Shown: in pieces, positions 35,475 through 46,582 of the stretch
Numbering within the stretch: the stretch's first letter is position 1
Layout: every line of letters begins with the position of its first letter
Assembly (NCBI RefSeq): GCF_001642475.1
Contig: NW_019174003.1
Coordinates: forward strand, 62,001 to 126,000
Reading direction: 5' to 3'
From: Fonsecaea monophora
Lineage: Eukaryota; Ascomycota; Eurotiomycetes; Chaetothyriales; Herpotrichiellaceae
Length of the DNA stretch: 64,000 nucleotides
Position numbers and translations under genes: made by a program
The notes under the pieces: generated by a model
What the model was told of the DNA's origin: nothing
The model's database searches: none
What the model saw: only the letters and a program-made list of their open reading frames with translations

Positions 35475-36695
35475 ATGAACACCACATCGCTGCCGCCCAA
35501 AGCCCCCATGACCAATGGAACCCTCGCCTCGGTCTTGGTCAATGGAGAAGCTGATGTACCTTCGTCGCCCGCTCCCATCTCCCACTCGTTGCAGGAAGTC
35601 TGTGCCCTTCTCCATGCACAGGTCGCTTCGTTCCTCTCGGCCGCTCCTGAAGATGATGTGACGAGGAAAACACAAGAGCAAGCGAGAATATCCATGCGAG
35701 TTATAGAAAAGGCGCTGGACGAATATGAGTGAGCCATAATTTAGCCCCGCCGACCCTCCGCGTCCGTCTTTATGAGATCTGACCCGTTGTTTGTGCACTA
35801 CGAACATAGATTCGAGAGCCTGTCTCTCTCCTATAACGGGGGCAAAGATTGCCTGGTTCTTCTCGTCCTGTACCTCGCCGTCATCCATATACATTTCACG
35901 CAACCCAAGAACAGGCGGAAAGAGTTCCCCAAGTCCATTCCCTCGATTTACGCAAAACCGCCGGATCCCTTCCCCGCTGTGTCCGACTTTGTCGACTATT
36001 CTGCCCGCCTCTACCATCTCGACTTAACCCACATATCCACAAATCCCGGCCCGGACAAGAGACAGAAGTCGCATTCCAATCCGCCCGGCCCACCACTTCC
36101 CGTGGACTCTTTAGGACCAGACGGAGGTGGTGGAGGTGATCTCTCAAACAACGGGAAGAAGACCAACGCCAACAACACCAACCACACCAACTCGTACCAA
36201 AAGACCCTGGACAAACCAATCATCACCTTCCGCGACGCCTTTGCCCTATACCTCTCATCCAATCCGCACATCAAGGCCATATTCGTGGGCACCCGGCGCA
36301 CCGACCCGCACGGGTCTCATTTGACACACTTTGACCCGACCGACCACAATTGGCCGCCGTTCATGCGCATCCACCCGGTGATTGACTGGCACCTTTCGGA
36401 GATCTGGTGCTTCCTGCGCTCCCCGCATCTCAGGGACATTGGGTCTTGTTCGAACGGTTGCAGCGGCGCGAGCGAGGGCGGAGGAGCTGCAGAGCCAGGA
36501 ACCACCATATGTACCGCGACGACCGCCCCCCTGAGGTACTGTGAAGTGTATGACGCGGGCTACACGAGTCTAGGAGGAGTGAATGACACGGTCAGGAATC
36601 CGAAGTTGCGGTACACGGACGAACACGGGGAGGAACGGTACAAGCCCGCATATGAAATGACGGCGGATGACAAAGAGAGACTGGGGAGAGAGTAA
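35475..36695 (+). CDS. fad1: FAD synthase (FMN adenylyltransferase)
   Basis: PAPS-reductase-fold enzyme that joins FMN and ATP to make FAD. Two exons (35475-35728, 35810-36695; 81-nt intron), 379 residues. Hallmarks: SYNGGKDC (92-99, the PP-loop), GTRRTDP, and DPTDHNWPPFMRIHPVIDW followed by SEIWCFLR. It ends with the substrate-side block YDAGYTSLGG and NPKLRYTDEHG. A low-complexity insert of about 50 residues (Gly/Asn/Pro-rich, near 36040-36200) and a Gly/Ser insert (near 36450-36510) interrupt the core and make the protein longer than yeast Fad1 (306 residues). Confidence 0.93.
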
Positions 36696-39101
36696 GCGGG
36701 TAAGCAGAGGTGTTGTTCGAGGCTTTATCTGCCATGCCATGTCTCTCGGTTAGCCTCTCAGCCTCAGCCTTTGTGAGATGGGAGGAATGAAATCACTGTG
36801 CGGCGCGATAGATCCATCTGCGCAAAGGATACAAGAAGCGTCCTTTCCCATCCCTTCCCAGCGTGCCAGGTAGGCAATATACCTCACGCCACAGGATGGA
36901 ATGTACATGAAATATCACGGACCATAGAACCACCACTTGGGACTCGCAATCTAGACTAAAAGAGGAAAAGAAAAAGTAAAGAAAAAGAAACGACAGAAAG
37001 CAGGTCTTAGCATTGATTCCGCAAAGTAAAGTAAAATAATGTAATGTTTCCGTTTGGGATCCCGCCCAAATATCAAGATCATTCACTGATACGATAGCCT
37101 TCGGAGCCCTCAACGCGGCGCACACCATGTGTCTTCGTGATACTAGTCTTGTAGATTCTTTGGTATGGGTATGGAATCATTCTCTGATGGTGATTCAATT
37201 GGCTTCATTTTACTGATTTGAAGCCCTCCTATTACTCAATGCCGTATATCTCAGTAGGATATGTTGTAGCAGAATCCCGCCCAAAATTCAAATTGCCTGA
37301 TCAATGGCCCTCCCATTCCCATGGCCATTCCCTTCCTCGGCGCCGCCCGTCTTAACGTTGTTAAACACGGTTTGTTCCACCACAACAGTGCAGTCCACGA
37401 AGCTGGTGGCGAGGGAACCCCCCCCCCCCAACAGTAGGGTTGCAGGATAATCAATCCGGTTCAGATCAAGACCTGATGAAAGACTTAAATAGGCGTCTTG
37501 TCATCGGTCTCCTAGTAGGAATATCTTCGGGTGTTGATGACGTCGTCGTTGTCGTCGTAGGTCAATCAAACCTAACACACAACACAACTCAACGCCCTGG
37601 ACTGGATTGGTGATCACTCGAGGCCTCACTGGATCCGTTACTCGTCCTTTACTTGATCTTGTTTCAAAGAGCCAGAGTATGAGTATGAGTGTGAGTATTC
37701 GCAAGAGTTTCGACTTTGTGGTCGTGGCTGTGATTCATTTGGTCAAACCTCACGTCTCTCTGAGTAAACGCTTGATCAGACCTCGCGTCTCTCGCGTCTA
37801 TTTTGGGGCGAGTTGGTCAAATCTCGTGTTCAGCAGAGTCGATCCCTCGTTCATCTTGACCAGAACTCCTGTCCATTGTTGCCCTTTAGGCATTGAGTCG
37901 GGCAAATCCAGCATCGAATTTGTCGAGTCCCCGATTCAAGATCTCGTCGCGCTCGGCTCACCGCTGGCGGCGCTGAGCCTGTGCGAGGCCGTCCGTGATG
38001 ACACTGACTTGTTCAGCCCGCGTACTGGGTACGCTTGGTGGCTTGTTTTACTTCGTCGTCGTTGGCTGCAGTATAGGCGTGAGTGTGGGTACAGGAAGAT
38101 CCGACTAGGGCAGATATATCGGGCTGTGACTGTGGCTGTGCTTGTGGACCAGAGGAATTTCGATTCGCCATGCATGTTGATGGTGGTGATAGTGGTGAAA
38201 GGGTGATAAAGAGGTATACATCAGCATTCAATTGGTGGGAAAGGATGTGACTGACAGGGTTGACAAGGCAATGTAATGGCCTCCGAACGGCGCTAGTAAC
38301 GCCCCTAATTAATCGTAATATATAGTCTGACAGGTGCCCCAGGACCGTAGTAGAATTCTTCCTCCATCAATCATGCCTGGCGTAGTCCCTCACCACGGCC
38401 GCTTGTCCATAACTTACCACGTTATCACTCTGGCGGACATCGTGTCTATAACTCAACTTGTTTCTGGCGTGGTGTTTGATGTCCTAATATGCCTGCTTGG
38501 AGCGTTCCCTCTCCATATGAGCTGGGCTTCTTTGTCTACGAGGTGCAACTTCGCCCACACTGAGTGGTCCCCATGCTCCGCCCTGAAAACTGCACTTCAC
38601 AATCCACCGTACTTGATAACTAAGCAAGGCTGTACATCACATGGCAGGCTGACTTTCCTCACCATCTTCAAAATTTCAGATACATGAATTGTCGGTTCAT
38701 CAAAAGCTTCACCATTACCCTATTTAGCCAAATAAAAAAGAGAACCCCTCTCGGCAGCGCTGCGCTCGCGGGCTGCGCCGCCCACCGGCAAAGCACGTTG
38801 GATCCCCCCTAACACTCACGTTTATAATCTTCATCACTATCATTAGTTCCCTATACATTAAAGAAACCCAGCATCTATCGACAGGGTGCTGGATTCTTGT
38901 CGAGCTGCTCTGGCGTAAAGAACCCCCCCTCGTCATCAGGGCCACTTTGTGCGTCAAAGTGGTGGAGATCCACGGCTGCCCTGGTGGAGAGTATGTCCAA
39001 GTAGTTAGACATGTCGAATCGACTACATGGAAGGGTCTGGAGGTCTCGAGGCACCAGGACCGGTCCCATTGGGGGTGATGTAGGCAAACAGAGCTTCCAC
39101 C
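36696..39101. other. Gene-poor region downstream of fad1
   Basis: About 2.4 kb with no recognised gene. It includes a run of ten or so C residues near 37420-37430 and a GC-rich palindromic patch at 38750-38790. One minus-strand frame (38875-39105) lies just past the orphan gene's stop and could be a missed last exon of it. Confidence 0.4.
38750..38790. repeat. GC-rich palindromic patch
   Basis: Contains the perfect 10-bp palindrome GCAGCGCTGC (38754-38763) and a repeated GCTGCGC. It is flanked by an A-rich tract on one side and CCCCCCTAACA on the other. It differs sharply from the AT-richer flanks and could be the end of a small mobile element or a hairpin. No partner terminal repeat was found by eye. 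Confidence 0.3.
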
Positions 39102-40104
39102 TCAACGTCCGAGCATATAATGACTTGGTATGAGTCGTTCCAGTGGCTGACGTGTGTAGTGGACATGGCTCTTGATGTCATGGCTGAAGCTGACAACCTC
39201 TGGGGTCATTACTACCCGCATCATGCCGGTGTAGATCGGCAGTTCCGCTGCCAGGCGGCTGGATGAGTTCACATCCAACTCCTTCTTGGCTGCTAGTTTA
39301 TGGACAGCTCTGCTGATAGCTATTTCACATCGGGGTGTGTAACCTTGAAGGTAGTCTGGCTCTTTCTCTCTCCCTTGCTGCTCACCTGCAGGCTTCTTTG
39401 CTGTTGATGGTTTAGTATTTGCGGTACTGGGATCTTGCAGTGCTCTTCTTTGGTTTGGTTACCCTTTCCTTCGTATTGTCCTGGTACGATGCTATCATAT
39501 GCTGGTTTAATTCCTTCGCGGAATTTACGAATATGCCGTGCTCTCTGGGAGCGGGAAACACCTTGTGACACGATGTACCATATAGGCGGTCGTGGACAAT
39601 GGTACGGGGTTTGACATCCTCGTGGACATGATAGATTAGGGAGTCGGTCGCTGCCGAAGGAATGGTGTTTGATATCCTTGTGGAGAACGTCTGATATGAC
39701 GACTGAGGTTGGTGGTCCATAGAATGTCATCATGAGAACAGGGTAATAAGTGCTTGAGGAGTCATCTTGGACGATAACTTGACGCATAGGGCGATAGAGA
39801 GGATGGTAATCTTTGAAGTGTTTATCGGTATAACCTTCATGCAAGGGATATTTTGTTTTGAGCGTTTGCGAATATGAATTTGGTAGCTGTGGACCATTGC
39901 TCTCCCATGCATGCCAATGACGCCGGATCCGACTTGTAAAGCAGTTGCTTGATCCCACGTTGTGTCCTGGGTGCCCAAACAACCTGTAATGTAAGAGTAT
40001 ATATAGGCACCGTGGGTGCAAATGAGGCCGACCACATATGATACAACCACGACCCACCAATTCAGAAACCACCGCGATGCTATCGATAGAGACAACGCCG
40101 ACAT
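39102..40104 (-). CDS. Unrecognised three-exon gene, predicted membrane-anchored or secreted protein
   Basis: I do not recognise this protein. Three frames that look like shadows join into one open 297-residue product: exon 1 40104-39934, exon 2 39886-39463, exon 3 39400-39102. Intron 1 is 47 nt (donor GTCGGA, acceptor CACAG). Intron 2 is 62 nt with a good donor (GTAACC), a near-perfect branch (ACTAAAC) and acceptor CAACAG. Both junctions keep frame. The N-terminus (WFLNWWVVVVSYVVGLI, about 12-28) looks like a signal anchor. The middle has a Cys/Pro-rich patch and the end is basic. An orphan gene is my best reading; a chance arrangement cannot be excluded. Confidence 0.5.
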
Positions 40105-40361
40105 GGCTTCAGTTTCAGGTCGTTACCAGGGCTATGCAGCCCGGTATCGTGGAGCGGGCGTCTTTCCGACATTCTTTGCCTGCTCTTCCTTCCAACTTAG
40201 ACTGTGGCATCTGCGAGCCAACATTGTCCCTGAGGAGAGAAACTTCACAGGCGCCCTGTTTTTGGGAGGAACAAAAAAGAGGAAACATTGTAGGGAGATC
40301 AGTGTTGGCCTTCAACTCTACGAGTTTGGCCAAAACACGATCCAGGGACTCCGCCCAAACA

Positions 40362-41655
40362 TCAACCAATCCCCAGCAACCATTTACTGCGTTCGTAAAC
40401 ATAGAAACTCGTGGCGACCATCGGTATGACTTTGACATAGCCAATGGTCAGACCGACGAAAAACCCTCTCCAGCCTCGTTCCAGCCATATCCGACGCGCC
40501 GTTTCGGCAATAGTCAACCGATGGCCATCTCCAATGGCACCGCCGACTTGCATCCTCCGTCGGATCACCTCAAGCGGGTAAGAGGAGGTTTGGGAGACCA
40601 GGCCAGCTATTGCGCCCGATATCAACTCAGCCGGGGCATTCAATTGGGCGCGCCGGTAGACCTTGACGTTCGACCGGTTTTCCTCTGGTGGCGGGGCTGC
40701 AGCCGTAGATGTTGACCGCAGCACTGTGTATGGTGCTAGGATAGGATGTCTGAATATATCGCCAATTGTGTCGTGCGTCAAGAACGACATTCCGGCGTAT
40801 GGCAGCATACCCAGTAAGGTTGGGGAGAACCCGCGGTAGAAGTTGACAAGCCCAGACTTAGGTACGGCTCTTTGCGCCACGTTCGTGGCAGCTGCGACTG
40901 GGTTTTGATTAGTGAGATGCTCTGGGTGTGGAGGCTGTTCATGGTAGATTTGTCGACAGATTCGACTCAAAGACGAACGTGAGTCGCGCTTCGTCTCGAA
41001 AGCGAGCCGCACCCGGATGACCTCAAGAGGGTAGGTGAAGAAGACGGAGGTAATGCCCGCCAGCGACCCCGATATAAAGCGACGAAAAGGTGTTTCGTGT
41101 ATTTTGTCCGGAATGATAACTGCTCTTATCTGCTCGTAGGCGAGAAATTTGATCCCGGCATATGGGAAGACCCTCAGAAGAGTCGCCGAATGTCCACGAA
41201 ATAAACCCCGTACCCCTTCATACTTGTGGATATCGCGCATCGCAGTCACCACGCCGAACCAGCTGCCCGTGTACTTTGCGAACTGAGGATTCGAAGCTTG
41301 GAAGAGGATCTTGACGCGGTCCAGAGGGCCGACCACGGTTTTTGCCTAGAATTACATCAATCAGCAATGTCCTAACAAGAGTGGCTAACCCAGCGTTCCC
41401 ACGTACCGCACATCCTGCCAATCCACCTGCAAGGCCCGAGCGAAGAATATACTCGAGGCTGCGTTTATCCAGTGGCTTCTGCGCCTGGGACGCAGGTCTT
41501 TTCAGTGTCATCGACGCATCGTTGTCGGGGAATAATCGTCGGTCGGGGCCCGGAGGTGCCTCGTCGAGCAACCTCGAGGCGCCTCGACTGTCCATCTCTG
41601 GTGATTGTGAGGATTGTAATGATGTTGCTGCATGGCCCAGAGCAGAGAGAGGCAT
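40362..41655 (-). CDS. leu5: Mitochondrial carrier, Leu5/SLC25A16-42 type (coenzyme A carrier)
   Basis: Inner-membrane solute carrier thought to import CoA or a precursor. Exon 1 (41655-41407) and exon 2 (41345-40362) flank a 61-nt intron (donor GTACGT, acceptor CTAG), giving 410 residues. Three carrier repeats with Px[DE]xx[KR] signatures: PLDRVK (context PLDRVKILFQAS), PLEVIR (TYPLEVIRVRLAFET) and PLEVIR (SSYPLEVIRRRMQVGG). An 80-residue N-terminal extension precedes the first repeat. The linker between repeats 2 and 3 is long and Ala/Pro-rich. An internal ATG (41595, MDSRGAS) is an alternative start. Subfamily call rests on the PLDRVKILFQ signature. Confidence 0.88.
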
Positions 41656-42348
41656 TCACAAGGGCGTTTTAGGAGGTAGTCATAGTCGAAGGGAGGAAGG
41701 AATCTGAGGGCAGAGATCAATTGGCAACAGTAGATGGCCGAGCCGAACCTTTCGGGGAGGTGGGATTTTCGTGACGTCGAAAATGGTGCGAGGACCAGCG
41801 ACCAACGATGGGCGACAACCAGTGATGGCACATGTAATACATACAAGTAATTAATGAGAGAGGCACGAGAGGGAAAGAATTGGGGGCTTGAGGGGGGGGA
41901 AGAGGCCGAGATTCCAGGGCCTCGTGGGCCTCCAGGTTCCGCTTCCGATGCCGGGGACGCTCCAATCTCGGCGATTTTCGCCTCTCGGATCTCGAAATAT
42001 CACAACGGATACGAGGTATCTCGGTACTTTGACTCTGATTCTGACTCGTAACTTGAACTTGCCCTTGGGTGAGAAATATTATTATTCTAATCAGATATCC
42101 CTCCTCACAGCGATGCAATGCTCATAACCCAGAAAGGTGTCTTATGAAGACTTCTCCATTTCGGAACCGACCAAGAGCCATGCGAAAGTCATGTATCTCG
42201 TATATAATGCTCGAAGGACAAGGGCCGCGCTTATTCACGGCGTAATCCATCGCGAAGCCGCCCCTCCACCCCCAAACGGGGCTGTTCTCACCGAGTCGTA
42301 ACGGCATAACGGTCTATTTTCTTTCTCCGAGATCTGTGCCTGGGGCTT
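41656..42348. promoter_or_regulatory. Promoter region of the mitochondrial carrier gene
   Basis: About 690 bp containing the carrier's promoter and the 3' flank of the receptor gene, both on the minus strand. No gene seen. Confidence 0.4.
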
Positions 42349-44292
42349 TTAAAAGTATGAAACTTGTGAAGTTGGACTCTCCTGCTCATTCAGACGTTGC
42401 TCTGCTTTACAAGTCAACTCGAGCACTTCTACTAACCCTTCCATTGCCACGGGAGACATCGTCCGCCTTGACGGTGCATCCAGCGGGTCCGTAAAAATGG
42501 TCTCGAGCGTGGGCACAAATGCACCTCCCTGCTCAGAACTCCGCGTCCGCGAATGCAAAAGGCTTCTGACCTTTTCTGGACTTCTTGATCGTGCTCGAGT
42601 GCTCATGGGGGCGAAGAGGCCGGATAGCCTGCTGGTCCCAAGCCAGACGCTATCGTTGCGCCGGCGGCCCTCGGCCTCCCACCAGTGCGGGTTCTGTCTG
42701 GCTGTTGGCTGTGGCATCGCTACTGCGTCTGCAGATGGCCAAGTTTGTTTCGCTGGACGGCCACGTTGTAGTAACGTCTTGCTTTGCCGACGTAGGAAAG
42801 GAATAGAGAATTTGGAATTCGAGTCGACTCGCCTCCACGGCTTTTCCGTCCAGGAGAAGAGAATGCTGTCCACACCGGCCTGAAGACTAAGCATGATGGT
42901 CTGTACCAAAGATAGCCAGAAAATAGGATGGTTGACGTAGTAGGTACTATAGCTCAGAGCGTGCGATGCGAACGGAAAGCTCCACATGAGGATGTAGACC
43001 AGAGGATAGATAAACAAGTACCGCAGCTGCTTGCGTATCGCCAATCTGGTCCTTTTGAGCGGGTCATTGGGCCCGCGGGAAGTCGTCGTCGACGCGTCCG
43101 GGTAGACAGCAGGCGTCCCCCGAGTCTCGTCCTTCGAGACCGACAGGGATCGCGGTACCGCTGAGTTGTCCTGGAGCTCATGGATCGATGGCGGCGGCGG
43201 ATCTGGAGGCGGTTGGGTTTCACCAGACCACCCACTCCCTCGCGCTTGCATATTCCTCCCTTCGGATCCTTGCTGAGTCTCAATAGCGAGATTCTGTAGC
43301 GGTCTTGAAGTAATAAAATTCACGTCATCCCAGGGTTGGCGTTGGTCTGGTGCCACAGCCGCTTCGAAAAACGAATTCTGGGTATGCGATATTGAACCTT
43401 GCGAGGGCATGGCAGGTGTCCGGTCAGTCGCCCTCCTCTCGGTCTTGCGACACCTGGTCGAATGATAAGACTGTTGTCTCCCAGACTCGTAGGACGAATC
43501 CGATGCGCCGAGGTTATCGAAACCTCGAAATTTGATGTGGACGTAGATGTATATCCAGATATACATGATCAGAATTACAGCTATGATTAGGTATCTGGGG
43601 ACCCAGGACAGTGCGAGGCGATACCAGAACGGCCGTTTCGGGAGGTAGCAAAATGTTCCAACTGTAATATAGGCGTTCTTACTTTCCAGGAAGGCTAACG
43701 ATGCTGCCAATAGCGGCGGGCCAAGCCACATGATATAGGTCCAGCGCCGGTACCGATAGAGCCCTCCCTCTCCCAAGGTGCTACCGGGTCTGAGAATATA
43801 GAGGATGGAGTGTAAAGCAATGATGAGAATGGCCATATCGGATGCCTCGATTGCGAACACGAGCAGGAATCCACTGGCCTGACAGAAATTCGAATTGCTC
43901 TTCACTGGGCCTCTGGCGAATACCACGATTGGAAAGACGAAGTACCATATTGCTTTGAAGGTGTCGCTGATGATGAGATACAAGACCAAGCGATGCCGGA
44001 AACTCCTTCGCATGATGAGGAACCATCGTAAGGTGACTAGAACCACGACCAGACTGACACATGCACACGCCAGTGCGGCAACCAAGATAGCATGATTTTG
44101 CGCATCGCTCAACGATCCGGTGGCAATTTTGCCAGGTTCGACAGTGTTGACAGGACTGTCTCGCCATGTCAGAGAGTGTGGCGAATGGCTCGTTGGATAA
44201 GGATCGAGGATGTCTGATGCTCGCTCCAGTGGAGAATGTCGAACCATGAGAAGAGTTTGTCGTAAGATGACGATATATCCAGCATCACTCAT
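42349..44292 (-). CDS. Git3-type G-protein-coupled receptor (GprC/GprD class)
   Basis: Single exon, 647 residues, resembling the glucose/carbon-sensing receptors that act through Gpa2-type G-alpha and cAMP. Seven hydrophobic segments are visible: five between about 65 and 260 (for example HAILVAALACACVSLVVVLV; LVLYLIISDTFKAIWYFVF; RYLIIAVILIMYIWIYIYV), then two after a long loop (LFIYPLVYILMWSFPFA; FWLSLVQTIMLSLQAGVDSI). The loop between segments 5 and 6 is about 190 residues and Ser/Arg/Pro-rich. The Git3 C-terminal block LFSWTEKPWR follows, then a Ser/Arg-rich tail. Ligand unknown. Confidence 0.87.
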   Translation of the reverse strand: MSDAGYIVILRQTLLMVRHSPLERASDILDPYPTSHSPHSLTWRDSPVNTVEPGKIATGSLSDAQNHAILVAALACACVSLVVVLVTLRWFLIMRRSFRHRLVLYLIISDTFKAIWYFVFPIVVFARGPVKSNSNFCQASGFLLVFAIEASDMAILIIALHSILYILRPGSTLGEGGLYRYRRWTYIMWLGPPLLAASLAFLESKNAYITVGTFCYLPKRPFWYRLALSWVPRYLIIAVILIMYIWIYIYVHIKFRGFDNLGASDSSYESGRQQSYHSTRCRKTERRATDRTPAMPSQGSISHTQNSFFEAAVAPDQRQPWDDVNFITSRPLQNLAIETQQGSEGRNMQARGSGWSGETQPPPDPPPPSIHELQDNSAVPRSLSVSKDETRGTPAVYPDASTTTSRGPNDPLKRTRLAIRKQLRYLFIYPLVYILMWSFPFASHALSYSTYYVNHPIFWLSLVQTIMLSLQAGVDSILFSWTEKPWRRVDSNSKFSIPFLRRQSKTLLQRGRPAKQTWPSADAVAMPQPTARQNPHWWEAEGRRRNDSVWLGTSRLSGLFAPMSTRARSRSPEKVRSLLHSRTRSSEQGGAFVPTLETIFTDPLDAPSRRTMSPVAMEGLVEVLELTCKAEQRLNEQESPTSQVSYF

Positions 44293-45089
44293 AACATGCT
44301 TTCATCAGAAGTCACCAGAACGAGGGTGTGTATGGGGGTGTGTGTGTGGTTTATGCGGAATACAGGGCCAGCTGAAGATATCCAAAGAAAGGGAACAATT
44401 GGCAAATCTCGTAAAAAATGGATTCTTGCCATGCGAGTCTTTGAGGTAGACGTTCACTCACACTATAGAGGGGAAGCGTCGATCATAACCAGCAAAAAGG
44501 AGATGAACCAAGGGGAAAATACTGTCAAAAAGTCCCTGCATTCTGTGAGCACCGAGCAAAGAGTTTTAGACCCACCAGGAGGAATGTTGTTGTGATACAT
44601 CTGGCAAACTTTCGGTTGATCGGGAAGGGAGTGGCAGTCCGGGTAACAAGATCGGATAACAGGGTCCATGGGTGTATGAAATGGAAGAAGCTCTCGGCCA
44701 CAGACCATGACGAGGGCCATGGCGCAATGGCGATCTGTGCGCGATGCTTATGATGGTCTGTGTTTGGGGTTTTCATTGGGAGAATGAAGTAGGATAGAGG
44801 AAGTATATGGATTTTACACTCCCCTAAGACCCCCCTTTCTATACACATTCCCAAAAGGGGCTAGCGTCCATCTCGCCAAGCCTCGACCTGCGATCCGTGG
44901 CTTTGGTGGGTTTTCCAGGTTTCGCTGCAGGCGCAGTTCCTCCCCAACCTTCTCCCAAATACCCGAAGACAAAACAGCATCAAAATATCCACGATACCCC
45001 ACCATGGCGAGCAAATCCCACAGTGCCTTGAGTGCCCAACTCCATTTATTATTTGTTGATGTTTCACATGCACGCCCAACACGCCCACT
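44293..45089. promoter_or_regulatory. Divergent promoter region of the GPCR and METTL4-like genes
   Basis: A space of 797 bp between divergent start codons, with a GT-rich stretch at about 44325-44350. No gene recognised. Confidence 0.4.
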
Positions 45090-46268
45090 ATGTCGGGGAC
45101 GATCCTCTACCGCAATCAAGCCGCCACTGTCGCCCTGATCGACATCCCTCAATCTATCCGCGCGGGGCAGCACCTCGCCTACACGCTTAGATCATCTTTG
45201 GCTGTGAGAAGCCCCTACCCTAGCACAGAGCCGAAGGGGATCAAGCGAGAGGCTATACTGAACACGACGACTGTCGAGGAGCAACACTACCATGAATCTC
45301 TGCAATACGAGATTCGTGCTGCATTGATCGAGATCCGGACACATTTGCATGGTCGAGGCGAACTCTGGTGCGGTGCACGACGCGCTTTGACCTCGCATGC
45401 TGACACGTCCTTGCCTCCATCCCCAGCCCAACCGAGCAATTTGGAATGGTCTATGAGCACTGGTCCTTCCTCTACCGCGGTACCCGTGGTTTTATCGACC
45501 ACAGAAACCCGCACCAAGTTTCATTCACTTGAGGATCTTCAGGGTACCATTGTCTACAATATCGTGTCGCAAACTGCGATAGTGCAAGTTCGTCATGTTG
45601 GTGACTTTCTTGTTGCCTCAGGATCTGTCTTTCTTTGGGCAAGTCTTGAACAAGGATCTCCCGCTTTCCTCTCAGCCCGTCGAGCACTGCCGCCTGAGAG
45701 CAGTGCTTTCGACCTCATTTTGATGGACCCTCCTTGGTCCAATCGGTCAGTTCGCAACTCTAATGCTTACAGAACGTCCGAAGCTCAGGCCCGGGATCCA
45801 TTTCTACAAGCAGTGTGCCTTACGGGGGATTTCCTCGACCCACAAGGTATCCTTGCCTTGTGGATCACTAACAAGTCCTCTGTCCGCGAGAAGGTATTAC
45901 AAACATTGCATGCACTAGATCTACACCTACACCAAGAATGGGTATGGATCAAGGTCACTGCTCAAGGCGAACCCGTCAGCGAAATTGACGGAGTTTGGCG
46001 GAGGCCGTACGAGATTCTGCTGTTGTTTCGCAAAGGTCAACCTCCTACAGGGCCCGAGCGAAAGGTCATCGCTGCGGTGCCGGACTTGCATTCGCGGAAA
46101 CCCTGTCTGAAGCTCCTGTTGGAAGAGCAGCTACCTCCAAAGTACAGTGCCCTCGAACTGTTTGCGAGAAACCTGACTGCCGGATGGTGGTCATGGGGTG
46201 ACGAGGTGTTGAAGTTCCAACATGAGAGTCAATGGGATGGTTATGATGGATCTGAAGTAACTTCTTAG
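45090..46268 (+). CDS. MT-A70 family N6-adenine methyltransferase, METTL4-like
   Basis: Single exon, 392 residues. The catalytic DPPW motif is at 213-216 in LILMDPPWSNRSVRNSNAY. It is followed by the S-adenosylmethionine-domain blocks GILALWITN and RPYEILLLFRKG, and by a C-terminal ALELFARNLTAGWWSWGDEVL, which is diagnostic of the METTL4 branch rather than METTL3/14. METTL4 enzymes methylate the Am at U2 snRNA position 30 in animals and have been proposed to make DNA 6mA; which applies here cannot be told from sequence. All key residues are present, so it should be active. Confidence 0.9.
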   Translation: MSGTILYRNQAATVALIDIPQSIRAGQHLAYTLRSSLAVRSPYPSTEPKGIKREAILNTTTVEEQHYHESLQYEIRAALIEIRTHLHGRGELWCGARRALTSHADTSLPPSPAQPSNLEWSMSTGPSSTAVPVVLSTTETRTKFHSLEDLQGTIVYNIVSQTAIVQVRHVGDFLVASGSVFLWASLEQGSPAFLSARRALPPESSAFDLILMDPPWSNRSVRNSNAYRTSEAQARDPFLQAVCLTGDFLDPQGILALWITNKSSVREKVLQTLHALDLHLHQEWVWIKVTAQGEPVSEIDGVWRRPYEILLLFRKGQPPTGPERKVIAAVPDLHSRKPCLKLLLEEQLPPKYSALELFARNLTAGWWSWGDEVLKFQHESQWDGYDGSEVTS

Positions 46269-46582
46269 ACGATTCTCTTCGTGCAGCTCTGGGCACTTGT
46301 AGTGTAAGCAAACCAAAAAAGGTGTTTCGGATGAGGCATTCGCAGCCTTGCCTGCGGTAAGAGGCCGAGGCTGGCTTCCGCAAGGCTGTGATGACTTCCG
46401 CCAATGAAAATCTTCGGGTGCCTGGATCTCCCCGCCATTGACGCAATTGGCAATTGCCTGTCCCTCCATGTTTGAGTCTCATCGCCTGCGAGCCTCATTC
46501 ACACACGCACACACCTTTCGCTCTTTCTCTCCCCATCTGGTAATCCTACGTGAGAAGAGACATTACCAGCAGTAAAAGCGAA
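46269..46582. other. Short intergenic region upstream of the UCH gene
   Basis: Contains an (AC)n-like stretch (about 46500-46515) and CT-rich sequence before the next start codon. Confidence 0.4.

Noticed and set aside
37415..37435. Homopolymer C run
   Set aside because: Notable for sequencing error but carries no functional signal.
38875..39105. Minus-strand frame after the orphan gene's stop
   Set aside because: It could be an extra exon, but I found no donor/acceptor pair that keeps frame, so I left it out of the model.
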